Below are positions 26,634-37,410 of a stretch of 64,000 nt of DNA, piece by piece. The notes below the pieces were generated by a model. That model did no database searches, had not been told where the DNA came from, and saw only the letters and a list, made by a program, of their open reading frames with translations. The stretch lies in the NCBI GenBank assembly GCA_020199835.1, contig JAIVJV010000010.1:186001-250000 (forward strand). Direction: 5' to 3'. The first letter of the stretch is position 1. The number at the start of each line of letters is the position of its first letter. Origin of the DNA: Acidobacteriota bacterium (GTDB lineage: Bacteria > Acidobacteriota > Blastocatellia > Pyrinomonadales > Pyrinomonadaceae). The position numbers and the translations under genes are program-made.

Positions 26634-26804
26634 AACTAAGACCGCGTCCCACAACATCATCGCTTTGTTCGAAACACGCCATCGTTTTGCAACCTACACG
26701 AACCGCGCTAGTAGTAAATAACGCTCATCCTCCGTACTACCTGAAGCTTCCCCGCCGCTGAAAGTCCCCTACCGCAGTACCAGTTGGTTGTTGGAGGTTG
26801 GAAG

Positions 26805-29705
26805 ATGAATACCCGGCGCCAAACTCGATCTGTCGTCGAGAAGCTTACGTTCGTTCTGTTACTGTTCGCTACGGTTTGCTTTTTTACATTCACACGTTCA
26901 ACAGAAGCTTCCAACCCTCCCAGTGGGGCGATTAGCCCTACCGGTCCAAACGTCGTCTGGCAAGGGCCGCTCACCGGCGGCGCCTGCGCCAACGAGACCA
27001 CCTGCGTCGAAGGCACCAACTGCGACACCTTCAAATTGACGCTAACCGGAACCGAAGACGATTGGTCCGGCAAAGTCGTCAACGTCACGATTAACTGGCT
27101 GAACCCGGCGAACGATTACGATCTCTACATTCACAAAGGTGAAAACTGCCCTGCCACCGGCCCATGCGAAGGCCCTGTTGTCTCGCAGGACGGTAACGGC
27201 GCGCCGAGCACGCAGGAAGCCGGCAGTATCGATCCGAGTTCAACCGGCACCGGCACATATCTAGTGCGGCTCGTGATCTTCTCGGTTTCACCCGGCGATC
27301 CGTTCACCGGCACCGCGAGCGTTGGACCAGCGCCTCCGGCACGCGCAGCAAACTACGTCAAAGACGGCATCACTTTCAGCCCGAACGTGACCGTCAAAGC
27401 GCCCGTGGCGCGACGCGACGGCGAACCCAGCAATCGCACCGACAAGTTTGGCAATCACTACACTTCCGCGATTCGCGGCGTGCCGGCCGGCGTGGATCTC
27501 TGGTACTTCGATCTGCGACCGAATAGTCCGACTTATGACCCCTTCATGCGCAATCCGATCTATCGCGGCCAGCCCGACTCGTTCACTCAACAAAACGCAA
27601 CCGCACTCGGCGCTGATGGCGGTGGTGACGTCGATCTCGCTGTCGGTTTCGACACCAACGATCCCGCAGCGCCGCCGGTGTTGGCGTACTCAAGTCTCGT
27701 AGCCGCAAACATCTCCACCGGGAAATCAACGGATCGTGGCCAAACGTTTCAACTCAACCCGGCCGGCAATGTAACCGGCGGCGTGCCGGTTGACGATCGC
27801 CAGTGGCTCGAGTTTCACGGCAACAACACCGTCTACCTGCTCTATCGCACCATCGCGCCCACGATCGCGATGGTCCAACGATCCGACGACGGTGGTTTCA
27901 CTTATGGACCGGCAACTGTTGTCGGCGCCATCGGACAAGTCGGTTATCTCGACGTGCACCAGGCATCGGGCGCCGTTTACGTCAGCGGCAGCACGGGCCA
28001 GGTTTGCGTCGGCAGACCATCCGCGCCGAACACCGCACCATCTGCATACACGTGCACGCAGGTCGCAGAAACAAACGAAAACGCGGCCAACATCTTCTTC
28101 GTGGTGAAAGTTGCAGACGATGGGCGCAAGTGGCTCAATCCGGCAACCAACACGCAGGAAGATGTCGGCACTGCGTACGTGGTCTATTCGAACGGCTTCA
28201 AGATCTTCATGCGTCATTCGCTCGACGGCGGTAGAACGTGGAGCGATCGCGTTCGAGTCAGCGATGGACTAAACACTCGCACCGCGCTCTTCCCGTGGCT
28301 CGATACCGGTCCAACGCCCGGTTCTGTCGGAGTCGTTTGGTATGGCACGGCGGGCGCCGTGAACAACGACGACGCTAACTGGCAGGTCTTCTACGCGCAG
28401 AGTTTCAACGCCGACGAAGCAGTGCCGACGTTCCGCCAGGTCACCGCCAGTGATCACTTCATTCACGCGAGCAACATTTCAACCGGCGGCACGCTCGGCA
28501 CAGCGAACCGCAATCTGATCGATTACTTCCAGGTGTCGTTTGATCCAACCGGCGCTGCGGTGATCAGCTACACCGACGATCACAACGACTTTGACGGCCA
28601 CACTTACGTCACGCGGCAGATCAGTGGCGCAAGTATCAACAACGAAGGGACGACGAATATTCCCCCGCCGAACGAGGGAGCCAGCCTGCCACCCAAAGCG
28701 GCCCTGCCCGCTGATAGCCCGCAGGTTACCGACTTTGCGCAGGACGTGCAGGTTGGCTTACTCGGCGTGTTACCACTCAACGATCCACTCGACATCCTTT
28801 CGATCAAGTATTCGTGCGAGACGAATACAAGTGGACCAGTGATCGTGGCGACGATGAAGGTGTCGGATCTGGTGCTGGTTCCGCCGGGCTCGAACTGGCG
28901 TATGAGCTTCGCGGCGAACGCGCCTGATTCGCGTTTGAGTCCGACTGGCGATTACAGCTTTGGACTTTCCGATCGCGGCGATCAGTTCTTCGTGCGCGCG
29001 CAAACGCCGCTGACAATTACGACCGAACCCTTTCTGTCAGCGAATCAGTTTACGTTTGGCACCGTGCAACGACTGTCAGACGGCACGCTGGCTTACACGA
29101 CGCGCGGTACTGCGGATTCGGGTTCGTTCGACATGCTCAACAAGACGATCACGATCAAAGTCTCAGCGAGCAAACTGAATCCGTTCGTAACGAAAGGTCC
29201 GGCCATCGGGCTGGGTTCAATCTTCACCGGGCTGCGAGGCCAAACGTTTACGAGTGGTCAGAATGCGAAGACTGATGTGACGCGTGGAGGAACGCTGTTC
29301 ACGATCGAACGCTGCTCCGGAAGTACGGGCGGTGGCGGTGGTGGCGGCGGCATTAACCACGGCCACGCGTTCAGAGTAACGGGCAGCGGGAAGATCTTTG
29401 GCAAGACCGTGAGCTTCGAGATCAACGCCGACGATCTGCCGAGCGGCCGTTTGAAATACACGGACAAGGAACAACCGATCGAGTTCGCGTCAGACAAGAT
29501 TACCGGGTTTACGCGGCTCGCCAGTAATAAGGTTAGTTTCACCGGGGAGGCGACCATCAACGGTCAGAAGGTGATGTTCACCGTTGAAGTCGAAGACAAT
29601 GGCGAGCCGGGGACGAATGATCGTTTCAAGATCATCATCACCGGCGCCGCGAACTCAATGCGTGAGGGCGTGCTCACGCAAGGCAACATTCAGTTCCATC
29701 GATAA
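26805..29705 (+). CDS. Secreted multi-domain protein with sialidase/BNR-like propeller
   Basis: This encodes 966 residues from ATG 26805, fixed by GGAGG at 26793; the frame opens at TTG 26784. A signal peptide (KLTFVLLLFATVCFFTFTRS) is followed by a pre-peptidase-like beta domain (TEDDWSGKVVNVTINWLNPA, NDYDLYIHKG) and a propeller with Asp-box-like motifs (KSTDRGQTFQLNPAG, QRSDDGGFTYGPATV, HSLDGGRTWSDRV). A Gly-run linker leads to a C-terminal beta domain (GHAFRVTGSGKIFGKTVSFE). No sialidase arginine triad was established, so an enzymatic role is uncertain. It is probably a surface or extracellular protein. Confidence 0.75.
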   Translation: MNTRRQTRSVVEKLTFVLLLFATVCFFTFTRSTEASNPPSGAISPTGPNVVWQGPLTGGACANETTCVEGTNCDTFKLTLTGTEDDWSGKVVNVTINWLNPANDYDLYIHKGENCPATGPCEGPVVSQDGNGAPSTQEAGSIDPSSTGTGTYLVRLVIFSVSPGDPFTGTASVGPAPPARAANYVKDGITFSPNVTVKAPVARRDGEPSNRTDKFGNHYTSAIRGVPAGVDLWYFDLRPNSPTYDPFMRNPIYRGQPDSFTQQNATALGADGGGDVDLAVGFDTNDPAAPPVLAYSSLVAANISTGKSTDRGQTFQLNPAGNVTGGVPVDDRQWLEFHGNNTVYLLYRTIAPTIAMVQRSDDGGFTYGPATVVGAIGQVGYLDVHQASGAVYVSGSTGQVCVGRPSAPNTAPSAYTCTQVAETNENAANIFFVVKVADDGRKWLNPATNTQEDVGTAYVVYSNGFKIFMRHSLDGGRTWSDRVRVSDGLNTRTALFPWLDTGPTPGSVGVVWYGTAGAVNNDDANWQVFYAQSFNADEAVPTFRQVTASDHFIHASNISTGGTLGTANRNLIDYFQVSFDPTGAAVISYTDDHNDFDGHTYVTRQISGASINNEGTTNIPPPNEGASLPPKAALPADSPQVTDFAQDVQVGLLGVLPLNDPLDILSIKYSCETNTSGPVIVATMKVSDLVLVPPGSNWRMSFAANAPDSRLSPTGDYSFGLSDRGDQFFVRAQTPLTITTEPFLSANQFTFGTVQRLSDGTLAYTTRGTADSGSFDMLNKTITIKVSASKLNPFVTKGPAIGLGSIFTGLRGQTFTSGQNAKTDVTRGGTLFTIERCSGSTGGGGGGGGINHGHAFRVTGSGKIFGKTVSFEINADDLPSGRLKYTDKEQPIEFASDKITGFTRLASNKVSFTGEATINGQKVMFTVEVEDNGEPGTNDRFKIIITGAANSMREGVLTQGNIQFHR

Positions 29706-29718
29706 AGGAGGAACCGTG

Positions 29719-30216
29719 ATGAGAACTCTTAATGTTGCAGTGCTGACGTTGTTGCTGTTAGCGACAAACGCATTCGCGCAAAAGACGACACCGCCCGCTG
29801 CCGTGCAGAAGACGACATCACCCGTGGTCGTCGAAACGCTCGACGGCATTGGTATCGGGACCAGCATTGATGAGGTTCGATCCAGGCTCTCGCAGATCGG
29901 CACGGGCGGTGGTCGCGATACACGTGACGGCGGACGCAAAGAAGCGTGGACGTTGAATGAGACGGACTACGCGACGGTAGCGTTTAAGACGAATAAGGCT
30001 GGAAAAGTTGTATGGGTCAGTGCGTTTGTTCGGCCGGGGCGTGAGGTGTTGTTTGCGAAGCTCGGCGATCCGGCAAAAGCGACTACGCTGACGAAGTCGC
30101 AGGCCATTTGGAATGTTAGTTCAGCGAGCGGTGGTTATCGTCTGGTGGCGAAAGGAGCCGAGGGGAAAGCAAGTGTCGTCTACCTGCTTTCCCTTGACTT
30201 CCCGGAAATTCAATAA
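29719..30216 (+). CDS. Small secreted protein of unknown function
   Basis: This encodes 165 residues from ATG 29719, preceded by AAGGAGGA about seven bases away; GTG 29716 is directly adjacent. The signal peptide is MRTLNVAVLTLLLLATNAFA. The mature part has an alternating beta pattern with IGIGTSIDEVRSRLSQIG and VAFKTNKAGKVVWVSAFVR. This recalls the BamE/SmpA-type two-layer fold, in which a G-x-S/T-x-x-E-V motif is common. The likeness is not proof. It lies 13 bases after the preceding secreted propeller gene and is probably cotranscribed. Confidence 0.7.
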   Translation: MRTLNVAVLTLLLLATNAFAQKTTPPAAVQKTTSPVVVETLDGIGIGTSIDEVRSRLSQIGTGGGRDTRDGGRKEAWTLNETDYATVAFKTNKAGKVVWVSAFVRPGREVLFAKLGDPAKATTLTKSQAIWNVSSASGGYRLVAKGAEGKASVVYLLSLDFPEIQ

Positions 30217-31953
30217 CTACTCCGTAGATTCGGAGCCTTTCAGGTAACGGTCGAGAAAGTCGAGTACCGCTTTGTACGCACGGATCTCGTTTGCCTTTTT
30301 CGTAAATCCGTGGCCTTCGTTGTCAAACAAAACGTACTCGACAACGCCGTTGCGCTTCTTGATGTTCTCGACAATTTCATCTGACTCGGGCTTGATCACG
30401 CGCGGATCGTTCGCACCCTGCAACACGATCAACGGCTTAACGATCTTGTCCGCGTGAAACAGCGGCGATACCGCGCGCAGATTTTCCAGGTCTTTGCTCG
30501 GGTCGCCGATCTCTTTGTAGAGCGATTTGCGGAACGACTCCCAATACGGCGGGATCGATTGCAGCGTGCGCACCCAATTGGAAACGCCAAACAGGTCAAC
30601 GCCAACGGCAAACTCTTCCGGCTTGAACGCCAACGCGGCCAGCACCATGTAACCGCCGTACGAACCGCCCATGATCCCGATCTTCTTTTCGTCAACGTAA
30701 CCGAGCGACGCGAGATACTTCTTCGCTTCAACACAATCCCATAACGGCTCGCGCCCGTGTTTCCCATCGTCGGCCGCGAAAAACGTCTTGCCGTAACCAC
30801 TCGAGCCGCGATTGTTGACGCCGAGAATCGCGTAACCATGATTTACGAGATACTGCGTCACCGGACTGTACCCGACGCGTGTCTGTCCACCCGGTCCACC
30901 GTGAATCAGCAACAACGCCGGCACTTTGTTCTGCGCGCTCGCCTGTTTTGGTTTGTAAAGAATCGACGGGACCTCGACACCGTCAAACGACTTGTAGCGA
31001 ATCACCTGCGAGTCAACGAGATCGTCAGGATTGATCTCGGGGTTCAAACTATTAGTCAGCTTCGTCGCTTTCTTCGTTGCGAACTCGTAAACGTAAAGAT
31101 TGCTCGGACTCCGATCGCCATTGAGATAAAACGCCATCAACTTTTCACTCGGCGAGATGTTCACGCCGGTGATATCGGCGTTCGGCAGCTTCGGCAGGTC
31201 AACGAGTTTGCCGGTAGCCTGTTCGTAAATCTTGATCTTCGTGCGCGCGTCTTCGTTGATAGCCGTGCCGCGGAACTTGCCATTTCGCGAGAAGTAGGTG
31301 TAAGAAACATCCCACGGCGCTTTCTGCACTACCTCCGTCTTTCCAGTCGCGAGACTGTCTTCTGAAAAGCGATGTATTTCTCATCGTTGGAAATGTCGGC
31401 AAAATCGAGACCCGTCTCGTCCTTGTAAATTAGCGACGGTTTGAAAGTGTCAATAGGCATCTCGAAAACGTCGAAGAAACGCTGATCCCGTTCGTTAGTC
31501 GAGAAAAAGAACGACTTTCGATCGTGACTCCAGCCAAGGAAGCTGGCCTTCGTTTTGTCGCCCGGCGGGAGGTCGCGTTCAGTGCCGTCAAGCTCACGTA
31601 CATAGAGATGGTTGTTTTCGTTGCCACCGCGATCGTACGTGTAAAGAATGCGCGCGTCGTTTGGAAAGTACGAAAACCGCATACGTGCTCTCTTTCGTCG
31701 ACTTCGTCAGTGGCGCAGCCTCGCCGCCAGTCACGGCGACCGAATAGACGTTGAAAATTCCTGTCTTGTTACTGTGAAACAGGATCGACTTCTCATCCGG
31801 TGAGAATGAGCTGCCGCCGATCCGGGTGGTGTTCATAAACTGCTCGATCGTGTACTGCCTGGTTGGAGAAGGGCGGCCCGGCTGCTGCGCCACCGCCGCC
31901 TGAGCGTTGAGAACGATGAGCGCAAAAAGGGCGAGTGTTCTAGCATGGAACAT
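30217..31953 (-). pseudogene. S9 prolyl oligopeptidase-family gene broken by two frameshifts
   Basis: Three consecutive frames together encode one secreted S9 peptidase. Segment 1 (31953-31677) has the signal peptide LALFALIVLNAQAAVAQ and propeller start. Segment 2 (about 31682-31355) continues the propeller (FPNDARILYTYDRGGNENNH). Segment 3 (about 31353-30217) finishes the propeller and holds the hydrolase domain, with nucleophile GIMGGSYGGYMVLA, Asp in GANDPRV and His in NEGHGF. The first break is at the AAAA run 31673-31676, where one base fewer restores STYAVSYFPN. The second is at about 31350-31360, before LATGKTEVVQK. The catalytic triad is otherwise intact, so either recent decay or sequence error is possible. 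Confidence 0.85.
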
Positions 31954-32005
31954 GGGCTATCCCTCACTTTCAGAAACCGGGATTGATTTTGCGTGGTAAA
32001 GTAAC

Positions 32006-32011
32006 GCTAAT
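32006..32011 (+). promoter_or_regulatory. Candidate sigma-70-type promoter for the first histidine kinase
   Basis: TTGATT at 32083-minus-100, that is 31983-31988, and GCTAAT at 32006-32011 are 17 bases apart, each with four of six consensus matches. The -10 box ends 29 bases before ATG 32041. It lies in the 87-base space between divergent genes. Confidence 0.35.
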
Positions 32012-32040
32012 TTAGAAATAAGCCAAGATCGCGAACAACG

Positions 32041-34734
32041 ATGTCCAGCGAACCTCAGGAACGAGACCTTTTCCTTAAATGTCTGCTCGAAGCCAACGTA
32101 GATGGCATCATCGCGTTCGACCGCGAGTACCGATACACGACCTGGAATCGCGCGATGGAACGCATGTCGGGTGTGAAGCGCGAGCACGTGCTCGGCAAAT
32201 GCGCGTTGGAAATCTTTCCTTGCCTCATCGAGACGGGCGAAGACAAGTTCTACAGTGAAGCGCTCGCGGGCCGCAGCGCGGTCGCCGAGAACCGGCCGTT
32301 CACCTTCGCGCAGACGGACAAACGCGGTTTCTTTGAGGGCTACTACTCACCGCGGCACGATGAAAAAGGAGACGTGATCGGCGGCGTCGCGATCATTCGC
32401 GACATCACGGATCGCAAACTCGCCGAAGCTTCCGACGATCACAAACGACTCGCCTTTCACGTGGAGAACACGCCGCTCGCAGTGATCGAGTGGGATCACC
32501 AGTTTCGCGTGTTGCGGTGGTCGCCCGCGGCGCAACGGCTTTTTGGTTGGACGGCCGATGAGGTTATCGGGAAGCGCTTCAACGACTGGCAGTTCGTTGT
32601 TCCCGAAGACGTGGAGGCCGTGAACCAGGTTGGCGAACGCCAGAACGAGGGTCGCGAGCAACACGGGATTTCGAGAAATCGCAACTACACGAAGCTCGGC
32701 AACATTCTTCATTGCGAGTGGTACAACTCCGCGCTGTACAGCCCAAGCGGAAAATTAATCTCGGTGCTCTCGCTTGTGCTCGACGTGACACTCGCGACGC
32801 GTATCGAGGAAGCACTGCGCAAGTCAGAGGCGCAGTACCGGCTGCTGTTTGAATCAAATCCGCAGTCGATGTGGGTTTACGATGTTGAGACATTGCGCTT
32901 TCTCGCGGTGAACGACGCTGCGATTCGTCGCTATGGTTACTCGCGCGCCGAGTTTCTCTCGATGACGATCATGGATATTCGTCCGCAGGAAGATGTGCAG
33001 TTGCTTGCCGATCATCTCGCGCAACGGACGGACGAGGTCGATCACGCCGGTCAATGGCGTCATCGCAAGAAGGACGGCTTGATCATCAACGTCGAAGTTA
33101 CCGCCAATCGTTTGAACTTTGCCGGTCGACCGGCGGAGTTTGTGCTCGCTAACGACATCACTGAACGGATGCGAGCAGAAACGGCGTTGCGCATCAGCGA
33201 AGACCGTTACCGTGATCTTGTCGATAACAGTCACGAACTGATCTGCACGCACGATCTTGAAGGCAAAGTGCTGTCGGTAAATCCGTGGGCGGCGCGCATG
33301 CTCGGCTATCCGCAGGAGTCGCTGATCGGCATGAATATTCGCGACGGGCTGTTGCCGGAGTATCGCGACAAGTTCGATGAATATTTGCGCACGGTCAAGA
33401 CGGAAGGCTCTGCGGGCGGCGTGATGAAAGTGCGTACCGCGACCGGTGAGATCAGGCTTTGGGAATATTACAACACGCTGCGCACCGAAGGCGTCGAGAA
33501 GCCGATCGTGCGGGGTATGGCCCATGACGCTACCGAACGCCGCATGGCGTTGCAACGTGAAAAAGAAGCGCGACTGGAAGCGGAAGCGGCGAATCGCGTG
33601 AAGGATGAGTTTCTTTCGACGTTGTCGCACGAACTGCGCACGCCGCTGACCGCGATCATGGGTTGGTCGGATCTGCTCTTGCATGATGAAGTCGCGCCGG
33701 ACAAACGCCGGCAGGCGATCGAAACGATTGCCCGCAACGCAAACTCGCAGTGCGAACTGATCAATGACCTGCTCGAAGTGTCGCGCATCATCACCGGGAA
33801 GCTGCGGCTTGAGTTTGCTGGTTGTGAACTGGAGTCGGTGATTCAGGCCGCGGTGGAAAGTATTCGTCCGACTGCTGAAGCGAAAGGCGTCAGGTTGCAA
33901 GTGTTGCTGGAACCCGATGCCGGTCCAATCTTCGGCGACCGCGAACGGCTTCAGCAGATCGTTTGGAATCTGTTGTCGAACGGCGTTAAGTTCACGCGCA
34001 ACGGCGGGTTGGTCCAGGTGAAGCTGCAACGAATCAACTCGCACGTCGAGATCGTTGTGACTGACACCGGCGTGGGGATCAAACCTGATTTTTTGCCGCA
34101 CGTGTTTGAGCGTTTTCGCCAGGCGGATGGCTCGACGACCAGGCATTACGGTGGACTCGGACTCGGGCTGGCGATCGTACGACATCTGATTGAGCTGCAC
34201 GGCGGCACCGTTTATGCGGAGAGCGCGGGTAAGGATCAGGGATCGATCTTCACAGTTCGCTTTCGGTCGATGCTGGCGCCTGAGCAGCAGGCTGAGCCGC
34301 GGTTGGAACGGCAGGCTGTGGGCGTGGTTGAGTCGCGCGATCGGAACCAGACATTGCGCGGGTTGCGCGTGTTGGTGGTTGATGATGAGTTTGATGCGCG
34401 CACGTTGGTCACGACGATGCTGGAGCGTTCGGGCGCGCAAGTGCTGGCGGTTGCCTCGACGCGTGAAGCGCTCGAGTCAATGCAGACGTGGAACCCGGAC
34501 GTGCTGATCGCCGACATCGGGATGCCGATAGAGGATGGTTACAGTTTGATCAGGAAAGTGCGCGCGCTGCCGAGCGATCGGGGTGGACAAACACCCGCGC
34601 TCGCGCTCACCGCCTACGCGCGAACCGAAGATCGTATCCGTGCGCTGTCCGAAGGTTATCAATTCCACCTCGCAAAACCAGTCGACCGGGTTGAGCTGGC
34701 CCAGATCGTCGGCAACCTCTGCCACAAATCCTAA
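32041..34734 (+). CDS. PAS-domain hybrid sensor histidine kinase
   Basis: This encodes 897 residues with no membrane helix, so a cytoplasmic sensor. Four PAS domains are visible at about 10-125, 133-255, 260-385 and 390-510 (for example VDGIIAFDREYRYTTWNRAM, NTPLAVIEWDHQFRVLRWSP). The kinase core follows: H-box STLSHELRTPLTAIMGW, N-box WNLLSNGVKFT, G1 VTDTGVGI and G2 GGLGLGLAIVRHL. A C-terminal receiver has acidic residues at LVVDDE, phospho-Asp in LIADIGMPIEDGY and Lys in HLAKPV. No output domain or partner gene is adjacent. It is divergent from the broken S9 peptidase gene and closely similar to the kinase at 42971-44935. Confidence 0.93.
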   Translation: MSSEPQERDLFLKCLLEANVDGIIAFDREYRYTTWNRAMERMSGVKREHVLGKCALEIFPCLIETGEDKFYSEALAGRSAVAENRPFTFAQTDKRGFFEGYYSPRHDEKGDVIGGVAIIRDITDRKLAEASDDHKRLAFHVENTPLAVIEWDHQFRVLRWSPAAQRLFGWTADEVIGKRFNDWQFVVPEDVEAVNQVGERQNEGREQHGISRNRNYTKLGNILHCEWYNSALYSPSGKLISVLSLVLDVTLATRIEEALRKSEAQYRLLFESNPQSMWVYDVETLRFLAVNDAAIRRYGYSRAEFLSMTIMDIRPQEDVQLLADHLAQRTDEVDHAGQWRHRKKDGLIINVEVTANRLNFAGRPAEFVLANDITERMRAETALRISEDRYRDLVDNSHELICTHDLEGKVLSVNPWAARMLGYPQESLIGMNIRDGLLPEYRDKFDEYLRTVKTEGSAGGVMKVRTATGEIRLWEYYNTLRTEGVEKPIVRGMAHDATERRMALQREKEARLEAEAANRVKDEFLSTLSHELRTPLTAIMGWSDLLLHDEVAPDKRRQAIETIARNANSQCELINDLLEVSRIITGKLRLEFAGCELESVIQAAVESIRPTAEAKGVRLQVLLEPDAGPIFGDRERLQQIVWNLLSNGVKFTRNGGLVQVKLQRINSHVEIVVTDTGVGIKPDFLPHVFERFRQADGSTTRHYGGLGLGLAIVRHLIELHGGTVYAESAGKDQGSIFTVRFRSMLAPEQQAEPRLERQAVGVVESRDRNQTLRGLRVLVVDDEFDARTLVTTMLERSGAQVLAVASTREALESMQTWNPDVLIADIGMPIEDGYSLIRKVRALPSDRGGQTPALALTAYARTEDRIRALSEGYQFHLAKPVDRVELAQIVGNLCHKS

Positions 34735-34767
34735 CGGATTTGCCGTCACATCCGTGGCGGAGCCGAC

Positions 34768-36321
34768 TTACTCGCAGCCGCCCCTACTTTCGTGCAGGCG
34801 TCGCCACTGGTGGCCGTTGCGCGCGAGGAGGTCATCGGCTTCGGGTGGGCCGTCGGCGCCGGCCGGGTATTCCGCGAGTTCAGGTTTCTTCTGACTGGCC
34901 CACGCCTCTATGATCGGCGTTATCAAACGCCACTGCGCTTCAACTTCATCGCCACGCGTGAACAGCGTCGCGTCGCCACTCATCACATCAAGCAACAACG
35001 TTTCATACGCCGCCGGTGGCTCAACACCAAACGCTCGCTGATAACAAAAGTCCATGTGCACGGTCGTGGTTTGCATTTCAAACCCCGGCCGTTTCGTGAC
35101 GAAATTGACTGCGATGCCTTCGTTCGGTTGTATCTCCAACACAATCACGTTCGGCTCGATCATATCAGCCGGCGTGCGTGCGAAGAGCGCCTGCGGCGTG
35201 CGTTTCAAGTGAACGGCGATCTCCGTCAGGTTGCGACCGAGGTGCTTTCCGGTGCGCACATAAAACGGCACATCCGACCAGCGCCAGTTTGAAACCCGAA
35301 ACTCGACCGCCACATACGTTTCCGTCTGCGAACCTTCCTTAACGCCCTGCTCCTCGCGATAACCCTTCACACGCTCGCCATTGATCTCACCCGGTCCATA
35401 CCGCGCGCGCACGGTGCGCTCAGCGACCTCTTCCGGCTTCAACCGGCGAATCGATCGCAACACCTGGACCTTCTCCTCGCGAACCGAATCGGCATCGAAC
35501 GCAACCGGCGGTTCCATCGCCGTCAGCGTGAGCAGTTGCAGCAAATGATTCGCAACCATGTCGCGCAACGCACCCGACTCTTCGTAATAACCAGCGCGAC
35601 TGCCGACGCCCGCCATTTCCGCCGCAGTGATCTCGACATAATCAACGTAGTTGCGATTCCAGATCGGCTCAAACATCGAATTGCCGAAACGAAAAACGAG
35701 TATGTTCTGCACCGTATCTTTACCGAGGTAATGATCGATGCGAAACACCTGGTTCTCGGAAAACACCTCCGCGATCTTCGCGTTCAGCTCTCGCGCTGAT
35801 TCAAGATCGCTACCAAATGGTTTCTCCACCACGAGCCGGCTCCAACCATGCTCGTCTGCCTGGGATAGCTTCGCCTTGCCGAGCCCGTCGACGATTGCTG
35901 ACGCAAGCGACGGCGGCGTCGCCATATAAAACAAGTGATTACTACTTGCGCCGTCCTTCGCCATCTCTTGCAAACGCTGCGCGGTGTGCTGATAAGTACT
36001 CTCTTCGGTGAGCTCTCCCCAAATGTAGAAAATCCGCTCCGCTGCCTTGCGCCACTCCTCTTCATCGAAACGTTCTGACTCAGCCAGCGCGTCGTGCATC
36101 ATCGTGCGAAACTCGTCGTCAGTCATGTGCGTTCGACCAACGCCGAGAATCCGCAGGCCCTCGAGACAGCCTTCGCCTTTCAAATTCCACAACGCGGGCA
36201 TCAACTTGCGCCGCGTGAGATCTCCGGTGGCGCCGAAGATCACCATCACACACGGCTCCGCCTGCGGCAGCGCCGGCGCTTCCATCCGCGTCGGATTTGG
36301 TTCTACCAGTATCGTTGACAT
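34768..36321 (-). CDS. zwf: Glucose-6-phosphate 1-dehydrogenase
   Basis: This encodes 517 residues that oxidise glucose 6-phosphate to 6-phosphogluconolactone with NADP+, the entry step of the oxidative pentose-phosphate pathway. The coenzyme site is IFGATGDLTRRKLMPALWNL and the substrate/active-site motif is RIDHYLGKDTVQNILVFRFGN. VEKPFGSDLESA and the C-terminal substrate domain are complete, and the length is normal. ATG 36321 follows gnd by nine bases, with its AGGA site inside the end of gnd, so gnd and zwf form an operon. Confidence 0.96.
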   Translation of the reverse strand: MSTILVEPNPTRMEAPALPQAEPCVMVIFGATGDLTRRKLMPALWNLKGEGCLEGLRILGVGRTHMTDDEFRTMMHDALAESERFDEEEWRKAAERIFYIWGELTEESTYQHTAQRLQEMAKDGASSNHLFYMATPPSLASAIVDGLGKAKLSQADEHGWSRLVVEKPFGSDLESARELNAKIAEVFSENQVFRIDHYLGKDTVQNILVFRFGNSMFEPIWNRNYVDYVEITAAEMAGVGSRAGYYEESGALRDMVANHLLQLLTLTAMEPPVAFDADSVREEKVQVLRSIRRLKPEEVAERTVRARYGPGEINGERVKGYREEQGVKEGSQTETYVAVEFRVSNWRWSDVPFYVRTGKHLGRNLTEIAVHLKRTPQALFARTPADMIEPNVIVLEIQPNEGIAVNFVTKRPGFEMQTTTVHMDFCYQRAFGVEPPAAYETLLLDVMSGDATLFTRGDEVEAQWRLITPIIEAWASQKKPELAEYPAGADGPPEADDLLARNGHQWRRLHESRGGCE

Positions 36322-36330
36322 GATGATTTC

Positions 36331-37347
36331 CTACTTCGTACCACGTTCGACGTGTCCGCCAAACTGAAACCGCATCGCCGAGAGCACCTTGTTCGCAAAC
36401 TCCGCTTCTCCTCGCGAATCAAAGCGTTGAAACAGCGCCGCGCTCAACACCGGTGCCGGCACACCCTCCTCGACCGCGGCGTTGATGGTCCAACGTCCTT
36501 CGCCTGAATCCGACACCCGACCCGAGTAGCCTTCGAGCGTCGGATGCTCGGCAAACGAGATCGCCGTCAGGTCGAGCAGCCACGACGCGATCACACTACC
36601 GCGTCGCCATAGCTCCGTGATGTCAGCGATGTTGAAATCGTAACGATAGTGTTCGGGATTACGCAGCGGCGAAGTTTCAGCGTCGGCGGTTCGCTCGGTG
36701 CTGCCTTCGTTAGCGTGATGCAGGATGTTGAGTCCTTCAGCATACGCGGCCATCAAGCCATACTCGATGCCGTTATGAACCATCTTCACGAAGTGACCGG
36801 CGCCGGCCTGACCGCAATACAAGTAACCTTCAGACGCGGTGCCGGCGTTCGGATCGCGTCCTGGTGTGGGCTCGATGCTGCCGCTTCCGGGAGCGAGCGC
36901 TTTGAAGATCGGATCGAGGTGTGTGACGACGTCCTTCTCACCGCCAATCATCTGGCAGTAGCCGCGTTCGAGTCCCCACACGCCGCCACTCGTCCCAACG
37001 TCGACGTAATGAATACCTTTGACCTTCAGTTCACGCGCACGGCGAATGTCGTCAACGTAATACGAGTTACCACCATCGATGATGATGTCGTCTACACCAA
37101 CGAGCTTCTCGAGGTCCGCGAGCGTCGCATCGACGAGCGCTGCGGGGATCATCAACCAGATCGCGCGCGGCTGCTCCAGTTTCGCGACAAAATCTTTCAA
37201 CGACTCAGAACCGACAGCGCCTTCGGTTACAAGCCCCTGCACGGCCGCGGGATTTCGATCGTAAACAACACACTGATGCTTCGCGCGCAAAAGGCGCTTC
37301 ACCATGTTTGCGCCCATGCGTCCCAATCCAATCATTCCAATTTGCAT
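36331..37347 (-). CDS. gnd: 6-phosphogluconate dehydrogenase (decarboxylating), short form
   Basis: This encodes 338 residues from ATG 37347, with GGAG about eight bases upstream; a TTG two codons earlier is less likely. It converts 6-phosphogluconate to ribulose 5-phosphate and CO2. The nucleotide site is [33 protein letters not shown] and [20 protein letters not shown] bind substrate, and [16 protein letters not shown] holds the catalytic Lys. The length of about 340 residues fits the shorter, often NAD-preferring GntZ/YqeC-type enzymes rather than the 470-residue form. It sits first in an operon with zwf. Confidence 0.94.
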   Translation of the reverse strand: MQIGMIGLGRMGANMVKRLLRAKHQCVVYDRNPAAVQGLVTEGAVGSESLKDFVAKLEQPRAIWLMIPAALVDATLADLEKLVGVDDIIIDGGNSYYVDDIRRARELKVKGIHYVDVGTSGGVWGLERGYCQMIGGEKDVVTHLDPIFKALAPGSGSIEPTPGRDPNAGTASEGYLYCGQAGAGHFVKMVHNGIEYGLMAAYAEGLNILHHANEGSTERTADAETSPLRNPEHYRYDFNIADITELWRRGSVIASWLLDLTAISFAEHPTLEGYSGRVSDSGEGRWTINAAVEEGVPAPVLSAALFQRFDSRGEAEFANKVLSAMRFQFGGHVERGTK

Positions 37348-37410
37348 TAGCAACTCCGATCCGGGTTAATCTGTGCGTCGATTCTACCGAAAGCGTAAGG
37401 AGCCCTCCAG

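Noticed and set aside
32854..34440. Long open frame on the minus strand opposite the first histidine kinase (528 codons)
   Set aside because: It is fully antisense to a gene with all kinase motifs, reads as Arg/His-rich non-domain sequence, and arises from codon bias of the plus-strand gene.
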